Of a stretch of 64,000 bases of DNA, positions 17,478 through 26,329 are shown one piece after another. The notes beneath the pieces were generated by a model. It saw only the letters and a list, made by a program, of their open reading frames with translations. It did not search any database and was not told the DNA's origin. This DNA comes from Thermoproteus sp. CP80 (GTDB lineage: Archaea > Thermoproteota > Thermoprotei > Thermoproteales > Thermoproteaceae), in the NCBI RefSeq assembly GCF_002077075.2, contig NZ_LCWM02000002.1, forward strand, positions 1 through 64,000. The letters run 5' to 3'. Position 1 is the first letter of the stretch. Each line of letters begins with the position of its first letter. The position numbers and the translations under genes are program-made.

Positions 17478-18788
17478 ATGCGCCCCTGGCTTCCGCTCCT
17501 GTTGCTGTCGGCGTTGGCGCTTGCGGCCTCCGTACAGATCCAGGTGGTTGACGGCTCCACGGGCCGCCTGTTGAACGGCTCCATGGTGATGGTCTGGCAA
17601 GGCGGCGAGCTGGTCTACGTCGGCTACGGAAGCCCCACCCTGGATCTAGCCCCCGGCACCTACCTGGTGGAGATATACGCCTTCAACGCCTGGTTTAACC
17701 AGACCATATCGGTGCCCGGCGCGAACCCCATACGGATAGTGATCCCCACGGCGCTCCTCTACGCGAGGGCTTGGGACATGGCGGCTGGGAAATACGCCGA
17801 CAGCTGGACCGTGGAGATCCTGGGCCCCGACAACGCGACGCTGGCCGCAGGCCGCGGTGTCGCCGAGGCCGAGGTCGTGGCGACCGGAGCTCAGTACAGA
17901 GCGGCCGCCGTCACGCCCTACGGAGTCCTCTACGGCGATTGGACGACGCCGCAGCCGGGACAGAACTTGACGCTGGTGGTGCAGGTGCCCACGGCCTTCC
18001 TGCAGCTGGAGGCCTACGACGTAGCCCTGGGGAAGCCGGCCAACTTCACCGTACGGATCAGCGGAAACGGCGTGGAGGCCTACGGCGTCGGCGCCGTCCG
18101 GCGGGAGCTCCTGGCGGGCCGATACGACGTCTCGGTGGTCGCGAATCTGAGCGGAGGCGTCTTCAGCTACGACACGACCGTGTCGCTGGAGCCCGGCGAG
18201 AACCGCTCTGAAGTCCTGCGGGTGCCCACGGCGGTCCTCTACCTGTACGCGCAGACGCCGACGGGCTCGCCGATCCCGAACGCCACGATACTTCTCTACG
18301 GAGGCGGGCGGTTGCTGGTCAACGCCACCGGCCCCTCGGTCGCGGCCGAGGTGTTGGGCGGGCAGACGTACACCGCCGTCGCCCGCTACCGCAACATGAC
18401 CGCGACGGTCGACGTGGCCGTCGAGCCCGGCGCCAGATTGCCCGTATATCTCAACCTATCCGCCGCGGTCGGGGCTACGATCAGAGTGACGCCGCAGCCC
18501 GCCACGTCGACGTCCGCATCCAGCGCGGCGACAAGCACGGCGAGCGCGACAGCAGGGCCGCGGACGGCGGCCGCAAAGGCTACCACAGCGGCGCCCGCCG
18601 CAACGACCACCGCCGCGGCGCCTCGGCCCCCTCCCGCCGCGTCGTCGCTCTGGGCCTTGTTCATGGCGGCCGCGGGGGCCTTGGCGTTGGCTCTGGCGCT
18701 GGCCCTGCTCGCCTTGGTCGCGATGGCGGGGAGGAGGTTAAAGGCTTCCGAAGATCTTGGTCCTCCAGAGGTCGTAGAGGCCGCGTAG
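17478..18788 (+). CDS. Secreted, membrane-anchored repeat protein
   Basis: 436-residue surface protein: signal peptide (PWLPLLLLSALALAAS), then about four repeats of a carboxypeptidase-regulatory/PEGA-like beta sandwich, each with a 'VPTAxLxLxAxD' strand (IPTALLYARAWD, VPTAFLQLEAYD, VPTAVLYLYAQT), many N-x-S/T sites, a Thr/Ala-rich stalk (about residues 340-390), and a C-terminal membrane helix with basic stop (MAGRRLK). This is the build of archaeal cell-surface or S-layer-associated proteins; the ligand is unknown. A TATA-like box at about 17450-17459 fixes ATG 17478. The last 51 nt overlap the convergent flavoprotein fragment. Confidence 0.8.
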   Translation: MRPWLPLLLLSALALAASVQIQVVDGSTGRLLNGSMVMVWQGGELVYVGYGSPTLDLAPGTYLVEIYAFNAWFNQTISVPGANPIRIVIPTALLYARAWDMAAGKYADSWTVEILGPDNATLAAGRGVAEAEVVATGAQYRAAAVTPYGVLYGDWTTPQPGQNLTLVVQVPTAFLQLEAYDVALGKPANFTVRISGNGVEAYGVGAVRRELLAGRYDVSVVANLSGGVFSYDTTVSLEPGENRSEVLRVPTAVLYLYAQTPTGSPIPNATILLYGGGRLLVNATGPSVAAEVLGGQTYTAVARYRNMTATVDVAVEPGARLPVYLNLSAAVGATIRVTPQPATSTSASSAATSTASATAGPRTAAAKATTAAPAATTTAAAPRPPPAASSLWALFMAAAGALALALALALLALVAMAGRRLKASEDLGPPEVVEAA

Positions 18789-19625
18789 ATGCACTAGAGG
18801 CACGCCTTTGGTCATCCTGTAGGTTAGATACTGCTTGAACTTATCGGGGTCCTTCATGTAGGTCCATTCGTCTATCTCCACCTCGGCCGCGCCCTCCTTT
18901 ATGTCGCTCACTATGGCCTGGGCCAGCACCGACGCCTGCCATATGGCGCCCCAGCCCAGGGGCGGGAGCCCCAGCTTCATGAGGGAGGTGTCGCCTATGA
19001 GGTAGGTGCGGTCGTACTGTGTCTCGAACAGCGGGCCGACCTTGAGGCCTTTCGTCAGCGGATGGGGGTTGAGCTCGGGCACCACCACGTGTATCTCCGC
19101 CTTGTCTTCGGTGGGCGGCGGCTCCTCGCTCAATGATATGCCCAGTTTAGCCATCTGGGCGCTGAAGGTCTCGAACAGCCACTTGTAGTCGGGGTGGACG
19201 TAGACCAGATGTATCGACACCTCCTTCTGGGGCCAGAGGGATTTCACGGCCATCGCGACCTCGCCGAACCCCATGACCGGGTAGAGCTCGTCGATTACGA
19301 ACCTCACGGCGGGCGCCGTCTCGGCGGCTCTGTAGAGGGCCTCGGCGCCCTCCACCGAGTAGAAATCGTCGCCTATCTTGAACGCGCCGACAGCCAGCAC
19401 GTTGTAGTCGCCTCTGATCACCTCGCCGCTGGCCAGCTTCAGCCCGCTTTCCCTGACGTCGGCGACCTCGTCCCTTACGTGCTCCACGCGCTTTAAGGAG
19501 TCCAGCGACATGCGTAGATCGTCGAACTTGACCAAGCCCGCGAAGGCCATGGGTATGCCCATCACGAACTCGTGATAGGGCTTGGGGTCGACGAGATAGA
19601 CCTTGACGTCGTCTAGAGCCGTCAC
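18738..19625 (-). pseudogene. NDH-2/SQR-like flavoprotein missing its N-terminus
   Basis: Paralogue of the gene at 1178-2128, aligned over its full remaining length (for example YLIGDTSLMKLGLPPLGWG against YLIGDSALLKLGLPPIGWG). It begins only at VKVYLVDPKPYHEF, that is, after the position of the GxGxxG FAD loop, which is absent. Upstream in frame there is a stop (TGA) within 25 nt, and that DNA belongs to the equally truncated EamA gene on the other strand. Without the dinucleotide loop the product should not bind FAD, so I treat it as a pseudogene, though the rest of the frame (295 codons) is intact, which points to a recent loss. Confidence 0.75.
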
Positions 19626-19631
19626 TATCTT

Positions 19632-20278
19632 GTGTATATGCCGCGCTCAGCGGCGTCCTCTCGCTCGCGTTGGGCGACTCGCTCTACCTCAAGGCGCTCA
19701 GGACGGCGGGCGTCTCGCTGGCGGTTCCCGCCGCCTACAGCTACGTGATCTTGGAGCAGTTTGTCGCCGTGTTGCTGGGCGAGCCCCTGAAGGCCGCATA
19801 CCTGGCGGCGGCCGGCCTGACGGTCGCCGGCGTCTACCTCCTCGTGGCTGGGCACGACAGGGGGAGCCTCGGCGGCGTCCTCTACGCTCTGGGCGCCGCG
19901 GCGGCCTGGTCGGCGGGATACGCGGCGGTGAAGGTGGCGGGGGTGGGGGGCCTGAGCCCCATATCCATAGCCTTCGTCCGCGTGGCGGCCGCGCTCCCCG
20001 TCCTGGCGTCCCTCGCCGGATCTGGGGTCGTCAGGGGGATGAGGTCCACCTGGAGGACCGCCCTGCCCGCGATAGCGGTGCTGGACCTCGGGGGCGGCTC
20101 CGCCCTATTCGCCTACTCGGCCGTCGAGGCGGGCCTCGACCTTACGGTCATAGTGCTGGGCGTGACGCCCACAGCGTCTCAGCTCATGTCGAGGGCTCTG
20201 GGCAGAGAGAGGCCGGCGGCGAGGGAGTACTCGGCCGCCGCGTTGATCCTTCTGGCCATAGCCATATCGTTTATATAG
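19632..20278 (+). pseudogene. EamA/DMT-family transporter missing its N-terminus
   Basis: The frame reads YAALSGVLSLALGDSLYLKA, AYSYVILEQFVAVLLGEPL and a second EamA repeat starting GGVLYALGAAAAWSAGYAA. Intact DMT transporters have ten helices and about 290 residues; here the first two or more helices are lost and homology begins right at the junction with the truncated flavoprotein (about 19630). No TATA box or good start precedes it; TTG 19670 is the first plausible start and would give 202 residues. The remaining frame is undamaged. Confidence 0.72.
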
Positions 20279-20294
20279 CCTGGACGGCCCGCCC

Positions 20295-21128
20295 GTGTTG
20301 ATCGAGAGGCTTTATAGGGACCTGCCCCGCAACCTCCGCCTGTTCGAGCGGGCTCTCTCCCTGGAGAAGGAGATCTACGGAGATACGTACGTATCATCTA
20401 GGGCGGTGGCCGAGGCCCTCCTGTGCCCCAGAGCCGCCGCATTTCGAGCCGCCGAGGAGGAGGTGGAGGTCTTCGCAAGGGCCCTGAGGGACAGGGTCAA
20501 ATACGCCGCCATGCTGGGCGTGGCCGACGCGGGCTACGTCGACGCTCTGGCCAGGAGGGCGATGCGCGGCGACCGGAACGCCGTTAAGGCTCTGCTGCGC
20601 GTGGGCAGGGATCTCGGGCCCGGCGACATATCGGCTGTCCTGCCTAAGCTCAAGGAGGAGTTCGAGGCGGCGAGGAGAGCCGCCGGGAAGGTGATAGTCT
20701 CTGCCGCCAGAGGGCCCGTGAGGAGGGCGGCGGCCTACGTGAAATATGCCGAGGTCTACCCGTACGCCGGGATGGGCCATAGATATGGAGACCACGTGTT
20801 CTACGCGGTGGCCGGCGTGGGTCCGGACCACGTCTACCTCTTCAGGCTTGCGAGAAGCCGAGATAGAGGCAGGAGGCTCGCGTTGGCAGAAGGCGACGTG
20901 GCCGCAGCGGCCTTTAGGAAAAACAACATAAAGCTTCATATATATGTGCCGGAGGAGGCTATATACTCCTTCTCCGAGAGGCCGTCGGACCCCACGCCTA
21001 GGTATAGGGCCTTGATCGAAGGCGTATGTAGACCCGGCGCAACCTGCGCGTTCTGCAGATATAGGGAGGTGTGCGAATGCGTCGGAGATATCCCGCGGCG
21101 TCGTCACGCCGGCTCACAGAAGCCGTGA
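20295..21128 (+). CDS. Cas4-like (RecB-family) protein with Fe-S cysteines
   Basis: 277 residues with the cysteine layout of Cas4/Csa1 nucleases: a single early Cys (SSRAVAEALLCPRAAAFRA) and a C-terminal cluster CRPGATCAFCRYREVCEC that would hold a 4Fe-4S cluster. The nuclease core is unconvincing: after GHRYGDHVFYAV the expected E-x-K strand reads VYLFRLARS, so activity may be lost or very diverged. There are no other cas genes or repeats in the window. GTG 20295 lies 22 nt after TTTATATAG (about 20269-20277). It could be a stand-alone Cas4-like repair nuclease; the family link rests on the cysteines. Confidence 0.62.
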   Translation: MLIERLYRDLPRNLRLFERALSLEKEIYGDTYVSSRAVAEALLCPRAAAFRAAEEEVEVFARALRDRVKYAAMLGVADAGYVDALARRAMRGDRNAVKALLRVGRDLGPGDISAVLPKLKEEFEAARRAAGKVIVSAARGPVRRAAAYVKYAEVYPYAGMGHRYGDHVFYAVAGVGPDHVYLFRLARSRDRGRRLALAEGDVAAAAFRKNNIKLHIYVPEEAIYSFSERPSDPTPRYRALIEGVCRPGATCAFCRYREVCECVGDIPRRRHAGSQKP

Positions 21129-21240
21129 CGGCCCCTCCCGGCGCGTCGCTGTAAGTCCGGCGGCGGGGCTATTTATCTATTTCCGGCGGCAGGCCGCCGT
21201 CCGTGTTGCGGACGAAAAACCTAGCCCCTCAGGGCGGGCG

Positions 21241-22386
21241 TCAGTCTACCTCCCTTAGGTACTTGAGGAATATATAGCCTGCGGCGGCGACGAATGCGCC
21301 GGCTATCGGCATCAGTAGAGCAGGCCCCGCCTCTATCAAGTAGCCGGCCGCGGCGGCGCTGGGCGTGGCGGCCATGCGCATAGATATGCTTGCGAGCGCG
21401 GGCGTCGTCGCCTCGCCCCCCTCGGCAGCGGCCCCCGATATGTAGGAGGATCGGGCCGTGCCCCCTATGCCGACCATGGCGTTATAAAGGGCGTAGATCG
21501 CGGCGAACGCGGCAGGGTGGGGGATGAGGGGCAGGACGGCCAGGAGGGCGCCTGAGGCGAATCTGCTGGCCGCGGAGGCCTTGACCAAGCCGAGCAGTCT
21601 AACGAAGACGTGGGCGAATAGGGCTGATAGAGAGAACGCGGCGTTGCCTATCGCGTATATCACAGCTATTAGCGCCGGCCCCATCCCGAGGTATGTATTC
21701 ATCCAGAGGGAGAGGAGGGAGTTTGACAGACCGATCCCCACCCCCGCCACCAGCTGGCTTAGGGAATAGGCCAGGACCGTGGCGCCCCTCTTCTTCACTG
21801 CCCTGAACGGATTCGCCCGCCGGACGGTCTCGCCGCGGCCTAGGGACAGCAGGACCAGCGCGGCGGCCGTGGAGACGGAGAGGACGAAGAAGAGGGAGGC
21901 CTCCCGCAGGGCCGTGAAGGCGACGAGCAGAGACCCGGCGATTCCGCCGGCGGTGGACAGGAGGTTTACAATCCCCAGATCGCGCGTCCTCTCCACCGCG
22001 TTTGACGTATGGCGGCGTACCAAGGCCATTATCAGGGGGACGAAGCTGCCCCGCGTAGAGCCGGGGCCCAGCATGCCGACCCCGCCGATCCCCAGGGCGA
22101 TGCCGACGGCCCAGGGGTTTCTGTACGCCGCTATGGCCACAAGCGCGGACGCGAAGGCGACCTCGCTGACGGCGAGGCCTCTCGCATGCCCTATCACGTC
22201 GCCGAGGGCCGCGTAGAGGATGGACGTGCCCAGGGATATGAGGCCGGCCGCGGTGACCACCAGCCCGGCCGCAAGCGCGCTGCCGGTGAGCTCCTTGAGG
22301 TACAACGGCACGACGACGGCCAGATAGCCCGTGGCCAAATTCCTCAGGAACCTCTCCAGGCCTATGGCCAAAAGGTACCTCTTCAC
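21241..22386 (-). CDS. MFS transporter
   Basis: 381-residue permease with about twelve hydrophobic helices and the MFS organisation: LERFLRNLATGYLAVVVPLY at the start, a loop-2 motif GDVIGHARG of the GxxxDRxGRR class, and a central break at VRRANPFRAVKKRG between the two halves. The substrate is not evident; drug or sugar export are usual guesses. The GTG start is 25 nt after a TATA-like TTTTTAAAACG at about 22406-22416. Confidence 0.88.
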   Translation of the reverse strand: MKRYLLAIGLERFLRNLATGYLAVVVPLYLKELTGSALAAGLVVTAAGLISLGTSILYAALGDVIGHARGLAVSEVAFASALVAIAAYRNPWAVGIALGIGGVGMLGPGSTRGSFVPLIMALVRRHTSNAVERTRDLGIVNLLSTAGGIAGSLLVAFTALREASLFFVLSVSTAAALVLLSLGRGETVRRANPFRAVKKRGATVLAYSLSQLVAGVGIGLSNSLLSLWMNTYLGMGPALIAVIYAIGNAAFSLSALFAHVFVRLLGLVKASAASRFASGALLAVLPLIPHPAAFAAIYALYNAMVGIGGTARSSYISGAAAEGGEATTPALASISMRMAATPSAAAAGYLIEAGPALLMPIAGAFVAAAGYIFLKYLREVD

Positions 22387-22463
22387 GTCCCGATATGTCG
22401 GTACGTTTTAAAAATGTTGAGCCGCGCCGGCCAACGTATTTATCCTCCGGATACCGGCGGCTT

Positions 22464-22538
22464 GTGGACAGTGGGGACGCGGCCGCCGATATCTTCGCCT
22501 GCGCGTTGGGCATAGCTCGTAGGTCCTCGACCGCATGA
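22464..22538 (+). CDS. Tiny leaderless upstream ORF coupled to trm14
   Basis: GTG-started frame of 24 codons (VDSGDAADIFACALGIARR and four more residues) whose stop overlaps the ATG of the next gene as ATGA. A TATA-like GTATTTAT (about 22436-22443) is centred 24 nt before the GTG, so the transcript would begin at this codon, not at trm14 itself, which has no TATA box at the usual spacing. I infer a small protein or a translational entry point; similarity is unknown. Confidence 0.45.
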   Translation: MDSGDAAADIFACALGIARRSSTA

Positions 22539-23524
22539 GGTACCTGCTGACGACGGTACAGGGGCTGGAGGACGTCGTCGTGGAGGAGGTGGTCGAGAGG
22601 CTCGGGGCGTCGTCGGCGCGTTCGGCCTACATGAGCGGCCGGGTGGTGGTGGAGGCCGACGTGGCTCCCTCCGCTCTGCTCGCGCTCCGCTCCGTGGAGA
22701 GATTCGGCGTTTTCCTAACCTCCGGCGCGTTCTCGGCGCTGGGGGATATAGCGGATGGGGTGAGGGCAGTCCTGCCCGAGGTGCTCTCCTACGTATCGCC
22801 CCACGTGACGGCCGGCGTCGCCTGCGAGAGGGCTGGGTCGCATCCGTTCACCTCCAGGGATGTGGAGTCGGCGGTGGGGTCCCTGCTGAAGGAGGCCGGG
22901 GTCGCCATAAGCCTGGTGGACCCCGACATCGAGCTCAACGTCGACGTGATAGGAGACGCCTACTACGTCTGGCTGACCTCGGCGAGGAGGTCCCTCAAGG
23001 ATAGGCCCTACCGTAGGTATCAGCACTACGCGTCCCTCAACCCGGTGGTGGCCTACGCCATGGCCAGGCTGGCGCGGCTGAAGGACGGCGAGACGTTGTG
23101 CGACTTGACCTGCGGAGGGGGGACCATATGCCTGGAGGCCTCGTCGGTAGCCCGCGTCAGATGCATCTGCGTCGACGTGGCGCTAAGGCACGTCAAAGGC
23201 GCCCTCGAGAACCTCTCGGCGGCTGGCGCCGACGCGGACGTCCTGTGGTTCGACTCCACCAAGCTCCACAGGGCGCTCCGCCCAGTCTGCGACGCCTTCA
23301 TCTTCAATCCCCCCTACGGCGTCCGCATCCCCGCCGATATCCACAAGCTTTATAGAGGGCTGGTGAGGACGATGGAGCTCCTGGCGAGGCCGGGGGCCCG
23401 GCTGGCGGTCGTGACCCCCAGGTGGCGGGCCTTCCTCAAGTATTTCCGCGGCGAGATCCTGGAGAGGCGGGTTATATACCAAGGAGGCATCTACAGCTCC
23501 ATAATACTGGGAAGAGTTAAATAG
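22535..23524 (+). CDS. trm14: tRNA guanine-N2 methyltransferase, Trm14-like (THUMP)
   Basis: 329-residue RNA methyltransferase: an N-terminal ferredoxin-like plus THUMP region (LLTTVQGLEDVVVEEVVERL; about residues 1-150) and a Rossmann methylase (LCDLTCGGGTICLEASSV, motif I; FIFNPPYGVRI, motif IV with the NPPY of N-methylases). This combination is that of Trm14/TrmN, which makes N2-methylguanosine at position 6 of tRNA; the related Trm11 (position 10) is the main alternative. Its start overlaps a 24-codon upstream ORF. The next gene begins 18 nt after its stop and takes its TATA box from its last codons. Confidence 0.85.
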   Translation: MRYLLTTVQGLEDVVVEEVVERLGASSARSAYMSGRVVVEADVAPSALLALRSVERFGVFLTSGAFSALGDIADGVRAVLPEVLSYVSPHVTAGVACERAGSHPFTSRDVESAVGSLLKEAGVAISLVDPDIELNVDVIGDAYYVWLTSARRSLKDRPYRRYQHYASLNPVVAYAMARLARLKDGETLCDLTCGGGTICLEASSVARVRCICVDVALRHVKGALENLSAAGADADVLWFDSTKLHRALRPVCDAFIFNPPYGVRIPADIHKLYRGLVRTMELLARPGARLAVVTPRWRAFLKYFRGEILERRVIYQGGIYSSIILGRVK

Positions 23525-23542
23525 GGGCCCGGCCGCCGTGGC

Positions 23543-24688
23543 GTGCTGGCGCTGGCGGCCTTCCTGGCGGCTGTAGCGCTGGTCATCTGGGGCACCTTGA
23601 CGAGGAGGCTGGACGTGTCGATAACTCTGCCGCTGGGCGCTGTCCTCTACGGGGCGCTGGCCCTCGGCCCCTCGGCCGGCCGGGCCGCGCTGGCTGCGTT
23701 CAACTACTCCATGTTCGAGGTCCTCGCGTCGCTGGTGTTGGCCATGGCGCTCGGCTATCTGATGAGGTCCAGGAGGGAGGCGATAGCCAGCGGGTTGACT
23801 GCCGTTGGGCCTAGATTTGCGGCATTCGCGATTCCGGCCGCAATAGGCCTCCTCCCCATGCCCGGCGGCGCCTACGTATCGGCCGTCGTCGCGGATCCCC
23901 TCTACAGATATATGGGTCTGGAGAGCGACGAAAGGACGTTCCTGAACTACTGGATGCGCCATATATGGGTGCCCGTGTGGCCCCTATTCCAGGGCGTGTT
24001 GATAACGTCGGCAGTCCTCTCCGAGCCCGTGACGAGGGTCGTATCGTGGTCTTGGCCAGCCAGCGTCGCGGCAGTCGCCGCCGGCGTTGCCATCGGCGCC
24101 TCCCGCGTGAGGCGGACGCAGATGGGCGGAAGGCTGAGAGATGCGGCGGCGCTCTGGCCTCTCGCGGCAGTCGCCGCGTTGTCGCTCCTCTTGCCCATAT
24201 ATGCCGCCGTCGCCGTCACCCTCGCCGCGTTCACGCTGGCGTACAGAACGCCCGCGCGGGATGTGGCCGCCGCCTTCAGATATGCGCTGACGCCGCGGAT
24301 AATCGCCATAATAATATCCTCCCTCGTCTTCTCCGAGTACATCAGGGAGAGCGGCTTTGGGCAAGCCCTCGCGGGTTATCTAGGCGGGGCCGCTCTGTTG
24401 GCGGTCTTCGCGGTGCCTCTGCTCATTGGGATAGCCACCGGCCTGGAGTTCACCTTCGCCGGGCTTGCGTTCCCCCCGCTGAGCCCGTTGCTTCACGGCT
24501 ATAACCTATCCCTTGCGTTTATGGGGGGCTTCCTGGGGGTCATGTTGAGCCCGGCCCACAGCTGCTTGGTGCTGACGCTCGACTACTACAAATCGGACGC
24601 GCGCAAGGTCTACGGACTTCTGGCGAGGGCCGCTGCCGTCGCGGCCGCGGTCGCCGCATCGCTGTACGCGGCGTTGGCCCCATTCTGA
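23543..24688 (+). CDS. DUF401-family membrane protein
   Basis: 381 residues, about ten membrane helices. The motifs GLLPMPGGAYVSAVVADPL and MLSPAHSCLVLTLDYY are those of the DUF401 family, anion-permease-like proteins found in archaea and some bacteria; the transported compound is not known. GTG 23543 is 24 nt after AGTTAAATAGG, a box that lies over the last codons of trm14. Confidence 0.85.
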   Translation: MLALAAFLAAVALVIWGTLTRRLDVSITLPLGAVLYGALALGPSAGRAALAAFNYSMFEVLASLVLAMALGYLMRSRREAIASGLTAVGPRFAAFAIPAAIGLLPMPGGAYVSAVVADPLYRYMGLESDERTFLNYWMRHIWVPVWPLFQGVLITSAVLSEPVTRVVSWSWPASVAAVAAGVAIGASRVRRTQMGGRLRDAAALWPLAAVAALSLLLPIYAAVAVTLAAFTLAYRTPARDVAAAFRYALTPRIIAIIISSLVFSEYIRESGFGQALAGYLGGAALLAVFAVPLLIGIATGLEFTFAGLAFPPLSPLLHGYNLSLAFMGGFLGVMLSPAHSCLVLTLDYYKSDARKVYGLLARAAAVAAAVAASLYAALAPF

Positions 24689-24713
24689 GAAAAGATTATA
24701 TACACATGCCCGG

Positions 24714-26279
24714 ATGCGTGCGGTGGGGAAATATGTAGCCGATATCTCCGTCATCCTGGACGGCTCGCTTAAGGAGGCCGTCATCTCCGGCAACATCAGG
24801 GGGACCCTCTTCCTCCTGGAGGAGGCCGTCGACTACCTGGAGCGGCTCGCCAGGCAAGGCGACGGCGTCGGGCTGGTGGGGGTCGAGGAGCTCAAGGACC
24901 TCAGGACCTCCCTGGAGAAGCTGGGGCTGTCGGAGCTGGTCCGCGTCGAGTACGTCCAGGCCGGGCGCCGCCAGGCCGAGCCGGAGGAGATGCCCTCCCT
25001 GGTCAGGAAGTTCGCGAGGGAGAACGGCGCCGTGGTGGTGACCAGCGACCCCTTCCTCAGGGACTCGGCCGCGGTTATGGGCTTGGACGTGATGTATCTG
25101 GGGCGGGAGCGGGGGCCGCTTCAGATCGAGCGCTTCTTCGAGAGGGACATAATGTCGGTGCACCTCAAGGAGGGGGCGCCGCCTCAAGCCAAGGCGGGGA
25201 GGCCCGGCAGCTGGCGTCTCGTCAAGCTCTCGGACGAGCCCATGTCGCGGGGGCAGCTGGAGTCCATCGTGCGCGAGCTCATCTCGGAGGCCGCCAAGGG
25301 CGGCGGAGGCACCAAGCTGGAGATAAGGAGGCCCCACTCACTCATAGTGCAGCACAAGGATCTGCGCATAGTGGTCGCCTTTCCGCCCGTCTCGGACGGC
25401 CTGGAGATCACCGCCGTCAAGCCTCTGGTTAGGAGGTCCCTGGAGGACTACAACCTCGACCCCAAGGTGGTGGAGCGTCTGGAGAAGAGCGCAGAGGGTA
25501 TACTCATATCGGGCCCGCCGGGCGCCGGCAAGACCACCTTCGCGCAAGCCCTCGCCGAGTTCTATCTGTCCAAGGGCAAGATCGTGAAGACCGTGGAGTC
25601 GCCTAGGGAGATGATCCTAAGCAGATCCATCACCCAGCTCTCCAAGAACTACGCCACCTCGGAGGAGATCCACGACCTCCTCCTCTTGTCGAGGCCCGAC
25701 TACACCATATTCGATGAGATGAGGGACACGGCCGACTTCCAGCTGTACGTGGACCTCCGCCTGGCCGGCGTGGGGATGGTCGGCGTGGTCCACTCGACGT
25801 CGCCCATAGACGCCGTGCAGAGGTTCGTGAGGAGGGTAGAGCTCGGCATGATACCGTCTATAATAGACACCGTGATCTACATGAAGGACGGAGAGGTCAA
25901 GAAGGTCTACTCCCTCTCCATGACCGTCAAGGTGCCGGCGGGCATGAGGGAGGAGGACCTCTCCAGGCCGGTGGTCGTGGTCAAGGACTTCCTGACGGGC
26001 GAGCCTGAATATGAAATCTACGTATTCGGCGAGGAGACGTTCGTGGTGCCGTTGAGGCGCGGCGAGGGGAGGGCTCCCAGCAAGAAGTTGCTGTCGGCGG
26101 TGGTGTCGGCGCTCAAGCGCTACGTGCCGCCGCAGGAGATAAGGGTTGAGGAGGTCGACGGCGTGGTGGTGGTCAAGGTGCCCGAGGAGTACCTGGCTGT
26201 GGTGGCGTCCCGCGGCGCCGGCAAGCTCGACCGTCTGAGGAGAAGGTTTTCGGTGGACTTCAGAGTCGAGCCTCTGTGA
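24714..26279 (+). CDS. PIN-domain ATPase, PINA-like
   Basis: 521 residues in three parts: an N-terminal PIN domain (YVADISVILDGS, with acidic residues at D-x-S-V and VVVTSDPFLRDSAAV), a VirB11/PilT-like ATPase (GPPGAGKTTFAQ at about residue 266; FDEMRDTADFQLY, Walker B), and a C-terminal KH-type domain (VSALKRYVPPQEIRVEEV). The layout is that of Sulfolobus PINA, a hexameric Holliday-junction branch-migration ATPase that works with the resolvase Hjc. It opens a block of repair genes. GATTATATAC at 24694-24703 would suit the in-frame GTG 24723 better than ATG 24714; both leave the PIN domain whole. Confidence 0.88.
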   Translation: MRAVGKYVADISVILDGSLKEAVISGNIRGTLFLLEEAVDYLERLARQGDGVGLVGVEELKDLRTSLEKLGLSELVRVEYVQAGRRQAEPEEMPSLVRKFARENGAVVVTSDPFLRDSAAVMGLDVMYLGRERGPLQIERFFERDIMSVHLKEGAPPQAKAGRPGSWRLVKLSDEPMSRGQLESIVRELISEAAKGGGGTKLEIRRPHSLIVQHKDLRIVVAFPPVSDGLEITAVKPLVRRSLEDYNLDPKVVERLEKSAEGILISGPPGAGKTTFAQALAEFYLSKGKIVKTVESPREMILSRSITQLSKNYATSEEIHDLLLLSRPDYTIFDEMRDTADFQLYVDLRLAGVGMVGVVHSTSPIDAVQRFVRRVELGMIPSIIDTVIYMKDGEVKKVYSLSMTVKVPAGMREEDLSRPVVVVKDFLTGEPEYEIYVFGEETFVVPLRRGEGRAPSKKLLSAVVSALKRYVPPQEIRVEEVDGVVVVKVPEEYLAVVASRGAGKLDRLRRRFSVDFRVEPL

Positions 26280-26329
26280 GGCGGGCTTGTATGATCGAAA
26301 CCAATATATAATACCCCGCACTCCCCCAT

